From assembly GCA_027068795.1 (NCBI GenBank), contig JAMOMB010000059.1, forward strand, positions 1 through 44,656: a stretch of DNA of 44,656 nt, given 5' to 3'. Source of the DNA: Sedimenticola sp. (GTDB taxonomy: Bacteria; Pseudomonadota; Gammaproteobacteria; Chromatiales; Chromatiaceae). The position numbers and the translations under genes were made by a program. The first letter of the stretch is position 1. Every line of letters starts with the position of its first letter. Below are positions 20,277-28,434 of this stretch, one piece after another. Below the pieces are notes generated by a model. It ran no database searches and was not told the DNA's origin. It saw only the letters and a list, made by a program, of their open reading frames with translations.

Positions 20277-21136
20277 AGCACCCCCGGCAACGCAACAGCA
20301 TCTGTCTGGAAGATGCAGAAATTCTTTCCCACCAGGCCTATCCCGGCGACCAGCACATCCTGCGCCTGCGGGCGCCGCGCTGCGCAGCCCGGGCAAGACC
20401 CGGACAGTTCGTGCACCTTACCGTCGATCCCCAGCGCCCCATGCGCCGCCCCATTTCCATCATGCGCGCCTGTGCGGATGACGGCTGGATCGAGCTGTTG
20501 TACAAGCGCGTGGGAGAAGGCACGACGCTGCTGGCCGCACGCGCCGTCGGAGAGTGCCTGAGCACCCTCGGCCCCATCGGCCAGCCATTCCGGATCACGG
20601 AAAAACGTCCCCTGCTCATCGGCGGCGGCGTGGGAATGCCCCCCATGGTATTTGTCGCCGAGAGCCTCAAGAACAGCGAACACCAGCCCATGGTCATACT
20701 GGGCTCGGAAACGCCCTTTCCGTTCACGCCCCGGCCTTCCGGCATTTTGTTGCCCGGCATGCCCGATGGCGTCATCGCCAGCATGCCCTTGCTGGACGAC
20801 TGGGGCATTCCCTGCCGCCTGGCAAGCCGGCAGCAGATGCCCGGCGTGCACCAGGGCTATGTTACCGACCTGGCGCGACATTGGCTGGGCGCCCTGGAAG
20901 CCCGGACCCGGCAGGAAATCGGACTCTACGCCTGCGGCCCCCACCCCATGCTGCAAGCCGTGGTGGAACTGGCGCGGGAATTTGCCTTACCCGTGCAGGT
21001 ATCCCTGGAAGAGTTCATGGCCTGCGGCGTCGGCGGCTGCGCCGGCTGCGCCGTGGAAGTGCAGACAGAAAACGGGCCAGCCATGCAGCGGGTGTGCGTG
21101 GATGGCCCGGTATTCGACGGCTATCAGGTGTTTTGA
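20273..21136 (+). CDS. Dihydroorotate dehydrogenase electron-transfer subunit-like (PyrK-type FAD / 2Fe-2S protein)
   Basis: 287 aa; PGQFVHLTV, RRPISI, KRVGEGTTLL, LIGGGVGMPPMVF, YACGPHPMLQAV, Cys cluster CGVGGCAGCAVEV...RVCVDGPVF. Confidence 0.88.
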   Translation: MKHPRQRNSICLEDAEILSHQAYPGDQHILRLRAPRCAARARPGQFVHLTVDPQRPMRRPISIMRACADDGWIELLYKRVGEGTTLLAARAVGECLSTLGPIGQPFRITEKRPLLIGGGVGMPPMVFVAESLKNSEHQPMVILGSETPFPFTPRPSGILLPGMPDGVIASMPLLDDWGIPCRLASRQQMPGVHQGYVTDLARHWLGALEARTRQEIGLYACGPHPMLQAVVELAREFALPVQVSLEEFMACGVGGCAGCAVEVQTENGPAMQRVCVDGPVFDGYQVF

Positions 21137-21190
21137 TCCATTCGCATCATTCCGGTAGCGCGGCTGCCTGGATCAGTGCGATAAAGCTGC

Positions 21191-22315
21191 TCAGTAGTCG
21201 TCGATGAGCATGGCCGCATCCAGATCCCTGGCGCGGGTTCCCGGCGTATTGTCGCCCAGCTTGATCATGAGGCGCACCTCATTGGAGGAATCCGCATGTT
21301 TGAGGGCATCGGCTTCCGTGATCTCGCCTTCGAGATACAACTCGTACAGCGCCTGATCAAAGGTGATCATGCCATGCTCCCGGGAGCGTTTCATCAGCTC
21401 CTTGAGTTCATGGATTTTACCCTTGAGAATCAGGTCTGACGCCAGGGGCGTGTTCAGCAATACTTCGATGGCAGCCCGGCGGCCCACGCCATCCGCCCGG
21501 GGAATCAGCTGCTGGGCAAGAATTCCCTTGAGGTTCAGGGACAAATCCATCAGCGCCTGGGTCATGCGCTCTTCCGGGAAGAAATGCAGAATCCGCTCCA
21601 GCGCCTGGTTGGCATTGTTGGCGTGAAGGGTGGAAAGCACCAGGTGGCCGGTTTCCGCAAAGGTCAGGGCATGTTCCATGACCTCGCGGGTGCGGATCTC
21701 GCCAATCAGGATCACGTCCGGCGCTTGGCGAAGCGTGTTTCTCAAGGCAATTTCATAGGACTCGGTATCGATGCCCACCTCCCGCTGGGCGACGATACAG
21801 CCCTGGTGCTGATGCAGAAACTCGATAGGATCTTCAATACAGATGATATGGCCGTCGCTATGCTTGTTGCGATAACCCAGCATGGCGGCGAGAGAAGTGG
21901 ATTTACCCGTGCCCGTGGCGCCGACGAAAATAATCAGCCCCCGCTTGACCATGGCCAGCTGCTTGATGATCGGCGGCAGCTTGAGCTCTTCAAAGCTGGG
22001 GATGCTGGTCTCGATGCGGCGCAGCACCATGGCCACCGCATCCCGCTGTATAAAGGCGCTGACGCGAAAACGGCCGATATTCGGCGCGCTGACGCCAAAG
22101 TTACACTCTTTGGTATGCCTGAATTCCTCCCGCTGCTCGGGACTCATCAAGCCATAGGCCAGCTCCCGCGTCTGATCCGCAGTCAAGGCGGTCTTGGCAA
22201 TGGGCTTGATATGCCCATCCACTTTTATGCAGGGAGGGCGCCCCACGGTAATAAACAGATCGGACGCTTTCTTGTCCGACATCAAACGGAGAATATCGTT
22301 AAATTCCATCAACAA
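21191..22315 (-). CDS. pilU: Type IV pilus retraction ATPase PilU
   Basis: 374 aa; Walker A GATGTGKST, IICIEDPIEFLHQH, LRQAPDVILIGEIRTREVMEHALTFAETGHLVLSTLHANN. Confidence 0.95.
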   Translation of the reverse strand: MLMEFNDILRLMSDKKASDLFITVGRPPCIKVDGHIKPIAKTALTADQTRELAYGLMSPEQREEFRHTKECNFGVSAPNIGRFRVSAFIQRDAVAMVLRRIETSIPSFEELKLPPIIKQLAMVKRGLIIFVGATGTGKSTSLAAMLGYRNKHSDGHIICIEDPIEFLHQHQGCIVAQREVGIDTESYEIALRNTLRQAPDVILIGEIRTREVMEHALTFAETGHLVLSTLHANNANQALERILHFFPEERMTQALMDLSLNLKGILAQQLIPRADGVGRRAAIEVLLNTPLASDLILKGKIHELKELMKRSREHGMITFDQALYELYLEGEITEADALKHADSSNEVRLMIKLGDNTPGTRARDLDAAMLIDDY

Positions 22316-22365
22316 ACCTCAAACAAATATCAGACAGGACGAGCAGGAAAACAAAAGGGGCCGCC

Positions 22366-22430
22366 CGTCATTCCGCTGCGCAAACCCATGGAGGAAGCAT
22401 ACCTGGATCCCGGCCTGCGCCGGGATGACG
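22366..22430. repeat. REP/MITE-like element with inverted CGTCATTCC ... GGGATGACG ends and a perfect 8-bp hairpin (ATCCCGGC-CTGC-GCCGGGAT)
   Basis: Read directly in the pilT-pilU gap; related to copies at 28270 and 32316. Confidence 0.75.
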
Positions 22431-22451
22431 GCTTACGCCTCGGCTCCAGCA

Positions 22452-23489
22452 TCAAACGAAAGCTTCCTTGTTCTGCGCCCGGGCGCGGGCGTCCTGGCGG
22501 GTGATCAATCCTTTTTGCAACAGTTCCTTGAGATGCTGATCCAGGGTCTGCATACCCACCGCCTGGCCAGTCTGGATGGCGGAATACATCTGCGCAACCT
22601 TGTCCTCGCGAATCAGGTTGCGGATGGCGGGCGTGCCAATCATGATTTCCCAGGCCGCGGTACGGCCTCCACCCACTTTCTTCAGCAGGGTCTGGGCGAT
22701 AACCGCCCGCAAAGACTCGGAAAGCATGGAGCGCACCATGGATTTTTCGCCCGCAGGAAAAACGTCCACGATACGGTCAATGGTCTTGGCGGCGGAACTG
22801 GTATGCAGGGTGCCGAAAACCAGGTGGCCTGTTTCCGCCGCAGTCAACGCCAGACGGATGGTTTCCAGATCCCGCAGCTCGCCCACCAGAATGATGTCCG
22901 GGTCTTCCCGCAAGGCGGAACGCAGGGCTTCGGAAAACCCCAAAGTATCCCGATGCACTTCCCGCTGGTTGATCAGGCATTTCTTGCTCTGGTGCACAAA
23001 TTCAATGGGATCTTCAATGGTCAGCACGTGGCCGTATTCATTGTCATTGATGTAGTCGATCATGGCCGCCAGGGTAGTGGATTTACCCGAACCCGTGGGT
23101 CCGGTAACCAATACGATGCCCCGGGGATTTTCACAAATGGTCTTGAAGGTGGGGGGGCAATTCAGATCGTCCAGGGTCAATACCTTGGAGGGGATGGTGC
23201 GGAATACAGCGGCAGCACCCCGGTCCTGATTGAAGGCATTGACGCGGAATCGCGCCAGCCCGGGAATTTCGAAAGAGAAATCCACTTCCAGAAATTCTTC
23301 ATAGTCCCGGCGCTGTTTGTCATTCATGATGTCGTACACCAGACTGTGTACGGTTTTATGGTCCAGGGCGGGCACATTCACGCGCCGGATATCGCCATCG
23401 ACACGGATCATGGGCGGCAATCCCGCGGACAAATGCAAATCTGATGCGTTGTGCTTAACGCTGAAAGCGAGAAGTTCTGTAATATCCAT
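22452..23489 (-). CDS. pilT: Type IV pilus retraction ATPase PilT
   Basis: 345 aa; MDITELLAFSVKHNASDLHLSAGLPPMIRVDGDIRR, GPTGSGKSTTLAAMIDYIN, VLTIEDPIEFVHQSKKCLINQREV, TPAIRNLIREDKVAQMYSAIQTG. Confidence 0.97.
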   Translation of the reverse strand: MDITELLAFSVKHNASDLHLSAGLPPMIRVDGDIRRVNVPALDHKTVHSLVYDIMNDKQRRDYEEFLEVDFSFEIPGLARFRVNAFNQDRGAAAVFRTIPSKVLTLDDLNCPPTFKTICENPRGIVLVTGPTGSGKSTTLAAMIDYINDNEYGHVLTIEDPIEFVHQSKKCLINQREVHRDTLGFSEALRSALREDPDIILVGELRDLETIRLALTAAETGHLVFGTLHTSSAAKTIDRIVDVFPAGEKSMVRSMLSESLRAVIAQTLLKKVGGGRTAAWEIMIGTPAIRNLIREDKVAQMYSAIQTGQAVGMQTLDQHLKELLQKGLITRQDARARAQNKEAFV

Positions 23490-23594
23490 GAAATCCCTCT
23501 AAATTTCCGGGAAAACCCCGCCACACCACCCCGGCTTGTCCGCCTTCGCAGCCCAGCTTCGCCCCCTTGTTGTTCTATACAATCCGAATGCCTC

Positions 23595-23600
23595 TATAAT
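23595..23600 (+). promoter_or_regulatory. Candidate -10 (TATAAT) for the yggS operon
   Basis: tataat at 23595-23600 in the divergent pilT/yggS gap; no convincing -35 at ideal spacing. Confidence 0.4.
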
Positions 23601-23633
23601 AGTACAGACGAAAACAAATCCATAAGGTATTTT

Positions 23634-23665
23634 TTATGTTGGCGTCAGCACTTACACCAACATAA
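23634..23665. repeat. Perfect 9-bp inverted repeat (ttatgttgg / ccaacataa) in the predicted yggS leader
   Basis: Arms 23634-23642 and 23657-23665; yggS ATG at 23677. Confidence 0.7.
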
Positions 23666-23676
23666 GATCATCAGCC

Positions 23677-24360
23677 ATGGGCAAACTGCAACAAAGATTA
23701 TCACAGGTTCAAGCGCAGATACGGAGCTTCGCCTTATCTTGTGACAGAGATCCAACCGGAATCCGGCTCATCGCCGTCAGCAAAACCCGCCCGGCGAGCG
23801 ATATTCGCCAAGCCTTCGAAGCCGGGCAAAGCGCATTCGCCGAAAACTACCTGCAAGACGCTTTGCAAAAAATTCCTGCGTTGCAGGACTGCAACATTGA
23901 GTGGCATTTTATCGGGCGCATCCAATCCAACAAAACCCGCGCCATTGCAGAACATTTCTCCTGGGTGCACACCCTGGCCAGCTTCAAGCACGCCCGGCGT
24001 CTGGACGAGCAACGACCGGCGGCGCTGCCCCCTCTGAACATCTGCATACAGCTGAACCTGACCGGCGAGCAAAGCAAGGGAGGCATTGCGGCAGCGGCCC
24101 TGCCCTCCTTGCTTGAAAAACTGGCCGGTCTGCCCCACTTACATTTGCGTGGGCTGATGACCATGCCCCCTGCCACGGCATCCGCCGCCCAGCAGCGCCA
24201 GGTATTTGCACAACTGAGACGACTGCGGGATGACATGAACCGGCAAGGTCATGCCCTGGACACCCTTTCCATGGGCATGTCGGGAGATATGCAGGCAGCC
24301 ATCTGTGAAGGCGCTACAATGGTACGCATTGGCACAGCAATTTTTGGACCGAGGACATGA
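23677..24360 (+). CDS. yggS: YggS family PLP homeostasis protein
   Basis: 227 aa; IRLIAVSKTRPASDIRQAFEAGQSAFAENYLQDALQK, IEWHFIGRIQSNKTRAIAEHFSWVHTL, LSMGMSGDMQAAICEGATMVRIGTAIFGPR. Confidence 0.97.
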   Translation: MGKLQQRLSQVQAQIRSFALSCDRDPTGIRLIAVSKTRPASDIRQAFEAGQSAFAENYLQDALQKIPALQDCNIEWHFIGRIQSNKTRAIAEHFSWVHTLASFKHARRLDEQRPAALPPLNICIQLNLTGEQSKGGIAAAALPSLLEKLAGLPHLHLRGLMTMPPATASAAQQRQVFAQLRRLRDDMNRQGHALDTLSMGMSGDMQAAICEGATMVRIGTAIFGPRT

Positions 24361-25184
24361 ATACGAAAATCCTGGCTTTTATCGGCGGCGGCAATATGGC
24401 CAGCGCCCTGATCAACGGCCTGATTGAAGACGGCATACCCCCACAGAACATTCTGGTTGCCGAACCGGATGAAAAACGCAGGGAACAACTGGCAACACGC
24501 TTCGGCATCCGCACCGTTGCTGACAACAGCGAAGCCGCCGCCCAGGCGGACATCCTGATACTGGCGGTCAAGCCCCAGGCATTGAAGGAAGTCGCCACCG
24601 CCCTGGCGCCCGCACTCGCCCAGAAAAAACCCCTGTGCCTGTCCATTGCCGCCGGCATCCGCCACACCAGCCTGCAGCGCTGGCTTGGGGAAGACATCCC
24701 CGTGGTGCGCGTAATGCCCAACACGCCCGCAATGATCAAGGCCGGCGCCAGCGGGCTGTATGCGCCAGGCAATGTAAGCGAAACCCAACGCAATCAGGCG
24801 GAGCACATCGTTCGCGCAACCGGCATCGCGCTCTGGCTGGACAACGAAAACCAGATGGATGCGCTGACCGCCGTCTCCGGCAGCGGGCCGGCCTATTTTT
24901 TCCTGTTCATGGAAGCCATGGAACACAGCGCCCGCAAGCTCGGCCTGGGGGAAAAAACCGCTCATCTGCTGGTGCTGCAAACCGCCCTGGGCGCCGCGCG
25001 CATGGCCATGGAAAGCGCCAACGACCTGGAAGAGCTGCGCAACAGCGTGACCTCTCCCGGGGGCACGACGGAAAAGGCGCTTGCCACCTTTCAGGAGCAC
25101 CGGCTGGAACAGCTGGTTGAAAAAGCCATGACCGCCGCCCGGGATCGATCCATCGCGTTGTCAGAATCACTGGGAGCAGACTGA
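24357..25184 (+). CDS. proC: Pyrroline-5-carboxylate reductase
   Basis: 275 aa; IAFIGGGNMASALINGLI-type Rossmann motif, VRVMPNTPAMIKAGASGLY, ALTAVSGSGPAYFFLFMEAM, VTSPGGTTEKAL. Confidence 0.97.
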   Translation: MNTKILAFIGGGNMASALINGLIEDGIPPQNILVAEPDEKRREQLATRFGIRTVADNSEAAAQADILILAVKPQALKEVATALAPALAQKKPLCLSIAAGIRHTSLQRWLGEDIPVVRVMPNTPAMIKAGASGLYAPGNVSETQRNQAEHIVRATGIALWLDNENQMDALTAVSGSGPAYFFLFMEAMEHSARKLGLGEKTAHLLVLQTALGAARMAMESANDLEELRNSVTSPGGTTEKALATFQEHRLEQLVEKAMTAARDRSIALSESLGAD

Positions 25185-25196
25185 TGGGAGCAGACT
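25171..25196 (+). repeat. Direct repeat tgggagcagact (12 bp, period 14 bp) across the proC/yggT junction
   Basis: Copies at 25171-25182 and 25185-25196. Confidence 0.9.
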
Positions 25197-25762
25197 ACGC
25201 CACCAATCCACTGATTTTTCTCCTGCAGTTTCTGTTCGGCGCCTACACTCTGGTGGTATTGCTGCGCTTCTTTCTGCAACTGACCCGGGCCGATTTTTAC
25301 AACCCGCTTTCCCAGTTTATCGTCAAAATCACCTCCCCCGTGCTGGTGCCCCTGAGACGTTTTATCCCCAGTATGGGGGGCATGGACATCGCCGCCCTGG
25401 TGCTGGCCTGGGCATTGAAAACACTGGAACTACTCCTGGTTGTGCTAATTTCAACCGGGGCCTTCGCGCCCGGATTCGCCATCATTGGCGCCATTCCCGG
25501 CCTGATCGAGCTGTGCATCAATATCTTCCTCTACGGCATCATCATCCAGGCCATACTCAGCTGGGTCAGCCCCGGCACCTACAACCCGGCGGCGGCTCTG
25601 CTCCACAACCTGACCGCCCCGGTTCTGCGGCCGGTACAGCGCTTCATTCCCCCCATAGGCGGCATCGATCTGTCTCCCATGGCCGCCATCCTGGGGCTGA
25701 TCGTGCTGAAAATGCTCATCCTGCCTCCGCTGAATCAGTTGGTGGCAGCGAGCGTATCCTAG
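25184..25762 (+). CDS. yggT: YggT family integral membrane protein
   Basis: 192 aa; two YggT repeats (NPLSQFIVKITSPVLVPLRRFIPSMGGMDIA and NPAAALLHNLTAPVLRPVQRFIPPIGGIDLSPM). Confidence 0.96.
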   Translation: MGADYATNPLIFLLQFLFGAYTLVVLLRFFLQLTRADFYNPLSQFIVKITSPVLVPLRRFIPSMGGMDIAALVLAWALKTLELLLVVLISTGAFAPGFAIIGAIPGLIELCINIFLYGIIIQAILSWVSPGTYNPAAALLHNLTAPVLRPVQRFIPPIGGIDLSPMAAILGLIVLKMLILPPLNQLVAASVS

Positions 25763-25766
25763 CCTC

Positions 25767-26051
25767 ATGAGCTGGTACCGGCAGGACGGGGAAGACCTGC
25801 TGCTGTTCCTGAAACTTCAGCCCCGTTCCGGCAAGGATGCATTCGGCGAAATCATGGACGACGTCCGCAAACTGCGCATCAAGGCCCCACCCATAGACGG
25901 CAAGGCCAATGCCTATCTGGTGAAGTATCTGGCCAAGAGTTTTGGCGTACCCAAAACCCGGGTCATCATCGAATCCGGACTCAACAGCAGGAACAAGCGC
26001 ATACGCATCCGGCAATGTACTGATCTGCCGAAGACCCTGCTCACTCAATAG
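25767..26051 (+). CDS. yggU: YggU / DUF167 family protein
   Basis: 94 aa; LKLQPRSGKDAFGEI, LRIKAPPIDGKANAYLVKYLAKSFGVPKTRVIIESG. Confidence 0.94.
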   Translation: MSWYRQDGEDLLLFLKLQPRSGKDAFGEIMDDVRKLRIKAPPIDGKANAYLVKYLAKSFGVPKTRVIIESGLNSRNKRIRIRQCTDLPKTLLTQ

Positions 26052-26064
26052 AATACAGCGCCTT

Positions 26065-26107
26065 CTATCCCGCTTGACATTAATCTATCCCACTCTACAA
26101 TGGGATA
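26065..26107 (+). promoter_or_regulatory. Candidate vapBC promoter/operator: TTGACA (26074-26079), 16-bp spacer, TACAAT (26096-26101) with ctatccc boxes and a tatccca/tgggata palindrome
   Basis: ctatccc at 26065-26071 and 26085-26091 (20-bp period); inverted repeat tatccca (26086-26092) / tgggata (26101-26107). Confidence 0.65.
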
Positions 26108-26130
26108 TACACAAAACATATACACAAAAC
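26105..26130 (+). repeat. Perfect tandem duplication of atatacacaaaac (2 x 13 bp) ending one base before the vapB ATG
   Basis: 26105-26117 and 26118-26130 are identical; ATG at 26132. Confidence 0.9.
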
Positions 26131-26131
26131 C

Positions 26132-26368
26132 ATGACCACGACGCACACCAAAATCTTCAAGAGCAACCGCAGCCAGGCGGTTCGACTGCCAAAAAATGTC
26201 GCACTACCGGATTCGATCGTGGAAGTCGAAATCGTCGCCATCGGCAACAAGCGCATCATCACCCCAGCCGGGGGTTCCTGGGACGACTGGTTCGATGGCC
26301 CGGCGGTCAGCAATGACTTCATGACTGAACGGGATCAGCCAGGCGACCAGGAGCGCGAGCAGTTCTGA
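26132..26368 (+). CDS. vapB: VapB/AbrB-type antitoxin
   Basis: 78 aa; KIFKSNRSQAVRLPKNVALPDSIVEVEIVAIGNKRIITPAGGSWDDWFDGP. Confidence 0.92.
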   Translation: MTTTHTKIFKSNRSQAVRLPKNVALPDSIVEVEIVAIGNKRIITPAGGSWDDWFDGPAVSNDFMTERDQPGDQEREQF

Positions 26369-26781
26369 TGCTGAAATACTTGCTGGACACGAATATTGTC
26401 GTTTACACCATCAAGAACCGCCCTCAGGAAGTTCGAGAGACCTTCAAACGCCATGCAGAGCAAATGTGCATTTCATCCATCACTTGGGGGGAGCTGGTCT
26501 ATGGCGCCGAGCATTCGTCCCGGCCAGAAGAAAACCTGGACGTCATCGAAAGCTTCGTCGCTCGACTGGAAGTACTGCCCTTTGACCTGGATGATGCCAG
26601 TCATTTCGGACAGATCCGCGCTGAATTGAGAAAAAGCGGGAACCCCATTGGGCCATATGACATGATGATTGCGGGCCATGCCAGGGCACGCGGGTTGATC
26701 CTGGTAACCAATAATACAAAGGAATTTGTCCGCGTCGATGGCTTGCGACTGGCCAACTGGACATCATCAACAACCAGCTAG
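26368..26781 (+). CDS. vapC: VapC PIN-domain toxin (tRNA(fMet)-type endonuclease family)
   Basis: 137 aa; YLLDTNIVVYTIKNRP, ISSITWGELVYGAE, IGPYDMMIAGHARARGLILVTNNTKEFVRVDGLRLANW. Confidence 0.94.
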   Translation: MLKYLLDTNIVVYTIKNRPQEVRETFKRHAEQMCISSITWGELVYGAEHSSRPEENLDVIESFVARLEVLPFDLDDASHFGQIRAELRKSGNPIGPYDMMIAGHARARGLILVTNNTKEFVRVDGLRLANWTSSTTS

Positions 26782-26871
26782 GTTAGCCAACCATATCTCC
26801 CATGACACTTCGCTCACAAATCCATGTAAAATGCCCCTTCCGTTTCTACCCACCAACGCTGACGAATCAAC

Positions 26872-28251
26872 ATGAAAGAAAATCAGCCAGTCCCCGTATA
26901 CCCTGTGCAGTACATCCCCAATACGGATGACGAAATCAGTTTGGTGGATATCTGGCTGACCTTCAGAAAGCACCGCAAGCTTTTCCTCAAAGTCGCCGCC
27001 GGCGTAACGCTCCTGGGACTGGCCGTTGCATTGCTCATGCCCAAATCCTATGACCTGCGCACCTCCATCGAAATCGGCACTGCCGTCCGCGGCGACAACC
27101 CAACACCCATCGAAGCCCCGGAAACCGTCAAGGCGAAGCTGGAAAACTCGCTCATACCCATGGTGATACACCATTTGCACAAGGAAGAAGATGAGCCGGA
27201 AGACTACAAGATCAGCACCAGTATTCCCAAGAAAAGCTCGCTCATTGTACTGACCAGCAAGACCCCCCTCGACACGGCGGATCAGTACAAGAACCTGCAT
27301 AACCGGGTCGTCACTGCCCTGACCCGGGATCATGCCCGAATCATCAATGTACTGAAAAAGAACCTGCAAACCGAGCTGGCCCTGGCGCGCATTATTCTGG
27401 ATGAAATGATAGACCCGGCCACCCTGGCGGCGCTGATCAAGGAGCAGGAAAAAACCTTGGAAGAAGCCCAGGCGAATCTGGATGCACTCAGCAATCCTGA
27501 AATATTTGGCGTACAGATCAAGGCCGCGGAAAACAATATTCAAAGTGAAAAAAACAAACTCGCCTCCCTGAAAGACCAAGCGATCATCCTCAACGAGAAA
27601 CTCAAGAAGATCGATACCAACCAGGATTTGATCAAGGGACAAATCCAGGAACTCGAAACACAAATCAGGGAATCCATAAATCTGCAGAGAAACGCCGCCC
27701 AGGACGTAAAAACCGAAACCCAGGCCATGGCGCAACTCATGATCGACAGTGAAATCCAGCAGAACAGAAAATGGCTGGCGCAACTGAAAGAACGCCTGTT
27801 TATCACCCTGGAAAACGACAAGGCGGCGATCCAGAAATCACTGGAAGACAACAAGCGCGCCCAGGAGCTGCAACAGGAACGCATTGCCGAGGCAGAAGCC
27901 GGACTCAAGGAACTCACCGGCAGCAATATTCTGGAGCAAAACAAGCTCAAGGCAGTCATCGCAGAAAGCGAAGCCACCATTCAAAAGCTGGCCAACGATC
28001 AGAAACGCAGTATCGCCACCCAGCAGGAAACCATTGGCGAACTGCAAGGAAAGCTGGACAACTTTGTGGAAACCCGTGCGGTGGTAGAACCGCTGCTTTC
28101 CACCAAACCAACATCCACCCCCAAGCGCGTCATCCTGCTCATTGCAATATTCCTGGGCGTCATACTGGGCATTGTGGCGGTATTTATTGCGGAACTGCGT
28201 GAAAAGGTGCGCAAGAATTTGCTTGAGAATGGCAAGCCGGATCTGGCTTAA
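26872..28251 (+). CDS. Wzz-type chain length determinant / polysaccharide co-polymerase
   Basis: 459 aa; DEISLVDIWLTFRKHRKLFLKVAAGVTLLG N-terminal TM, long coiled coil, C-terminal TM RVILLIAIFLGVILGIVAVFIAELREKVR. Confidence 0.85.
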   Translation: MKENQPVPVYPVQYIPNTDDEISLVDIWLTFRKHRKLFLKVAAGVTLLGLAVALLMPKSYDLRTSIEIGTAVRGDNPTPIEAPETVKAKLENSLIPMVIHHLHKEEDEPEDYKISTSIPKKSSLIVLTSKTPLDTADQYKNLHNRVVTALTRDHARIINVLKKNLQTELALARIILDEMIDPATLAALIKEQEKTLEEAQANLDALSNPEIFGVQIKAAENNIQSEKNKLASLKDQAIILNEKLKKIDTNQDLIKGQIQELETQIRESINLQRNAAQDVKTETQAMAQLMIDSEIQQNRKWLAQLKERLFITLENDKAAIQKSLEDNKRAQELQQERIAEAEAGLKELTGSNILEQNKLKAVIAESEATIQKLANDQKRSIATQQETIGELQGKLDNFVETRAVVEPLLSTKPTSTPKRVILLIAIFLGVILGIVAVFIAELREKVRKNLLENGKPDLA

Positions 28252-28269
28252 TTTGCGGGGTTGCCCTCC

Positions 28270-28295
28270 TGAGGTCCGGCATACGCCGGAACGAC
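28270..28295. repeat. REP-like hairpin element (TCCGGC-ATAC-GCCGGA at 28275-28290)
   Basis: Reverse complement cgtcgttccggcgtatgccggacctc closely matches the 32316 copy. Confidence 0.65.
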
Positions 28296-28434
28296 GCAAG
28301 CGGACATGTTCATGCTAGAACCTGTTCTTCACCCAACGGCGTTAGTCTTCGTTCCTGTAGTGTCATTACCTTCATTCCGCCTCGCCGGATGAAAAAAGTC
28401 CCGGCGGCGCCTATTGGATTCGCATTAACAGACC

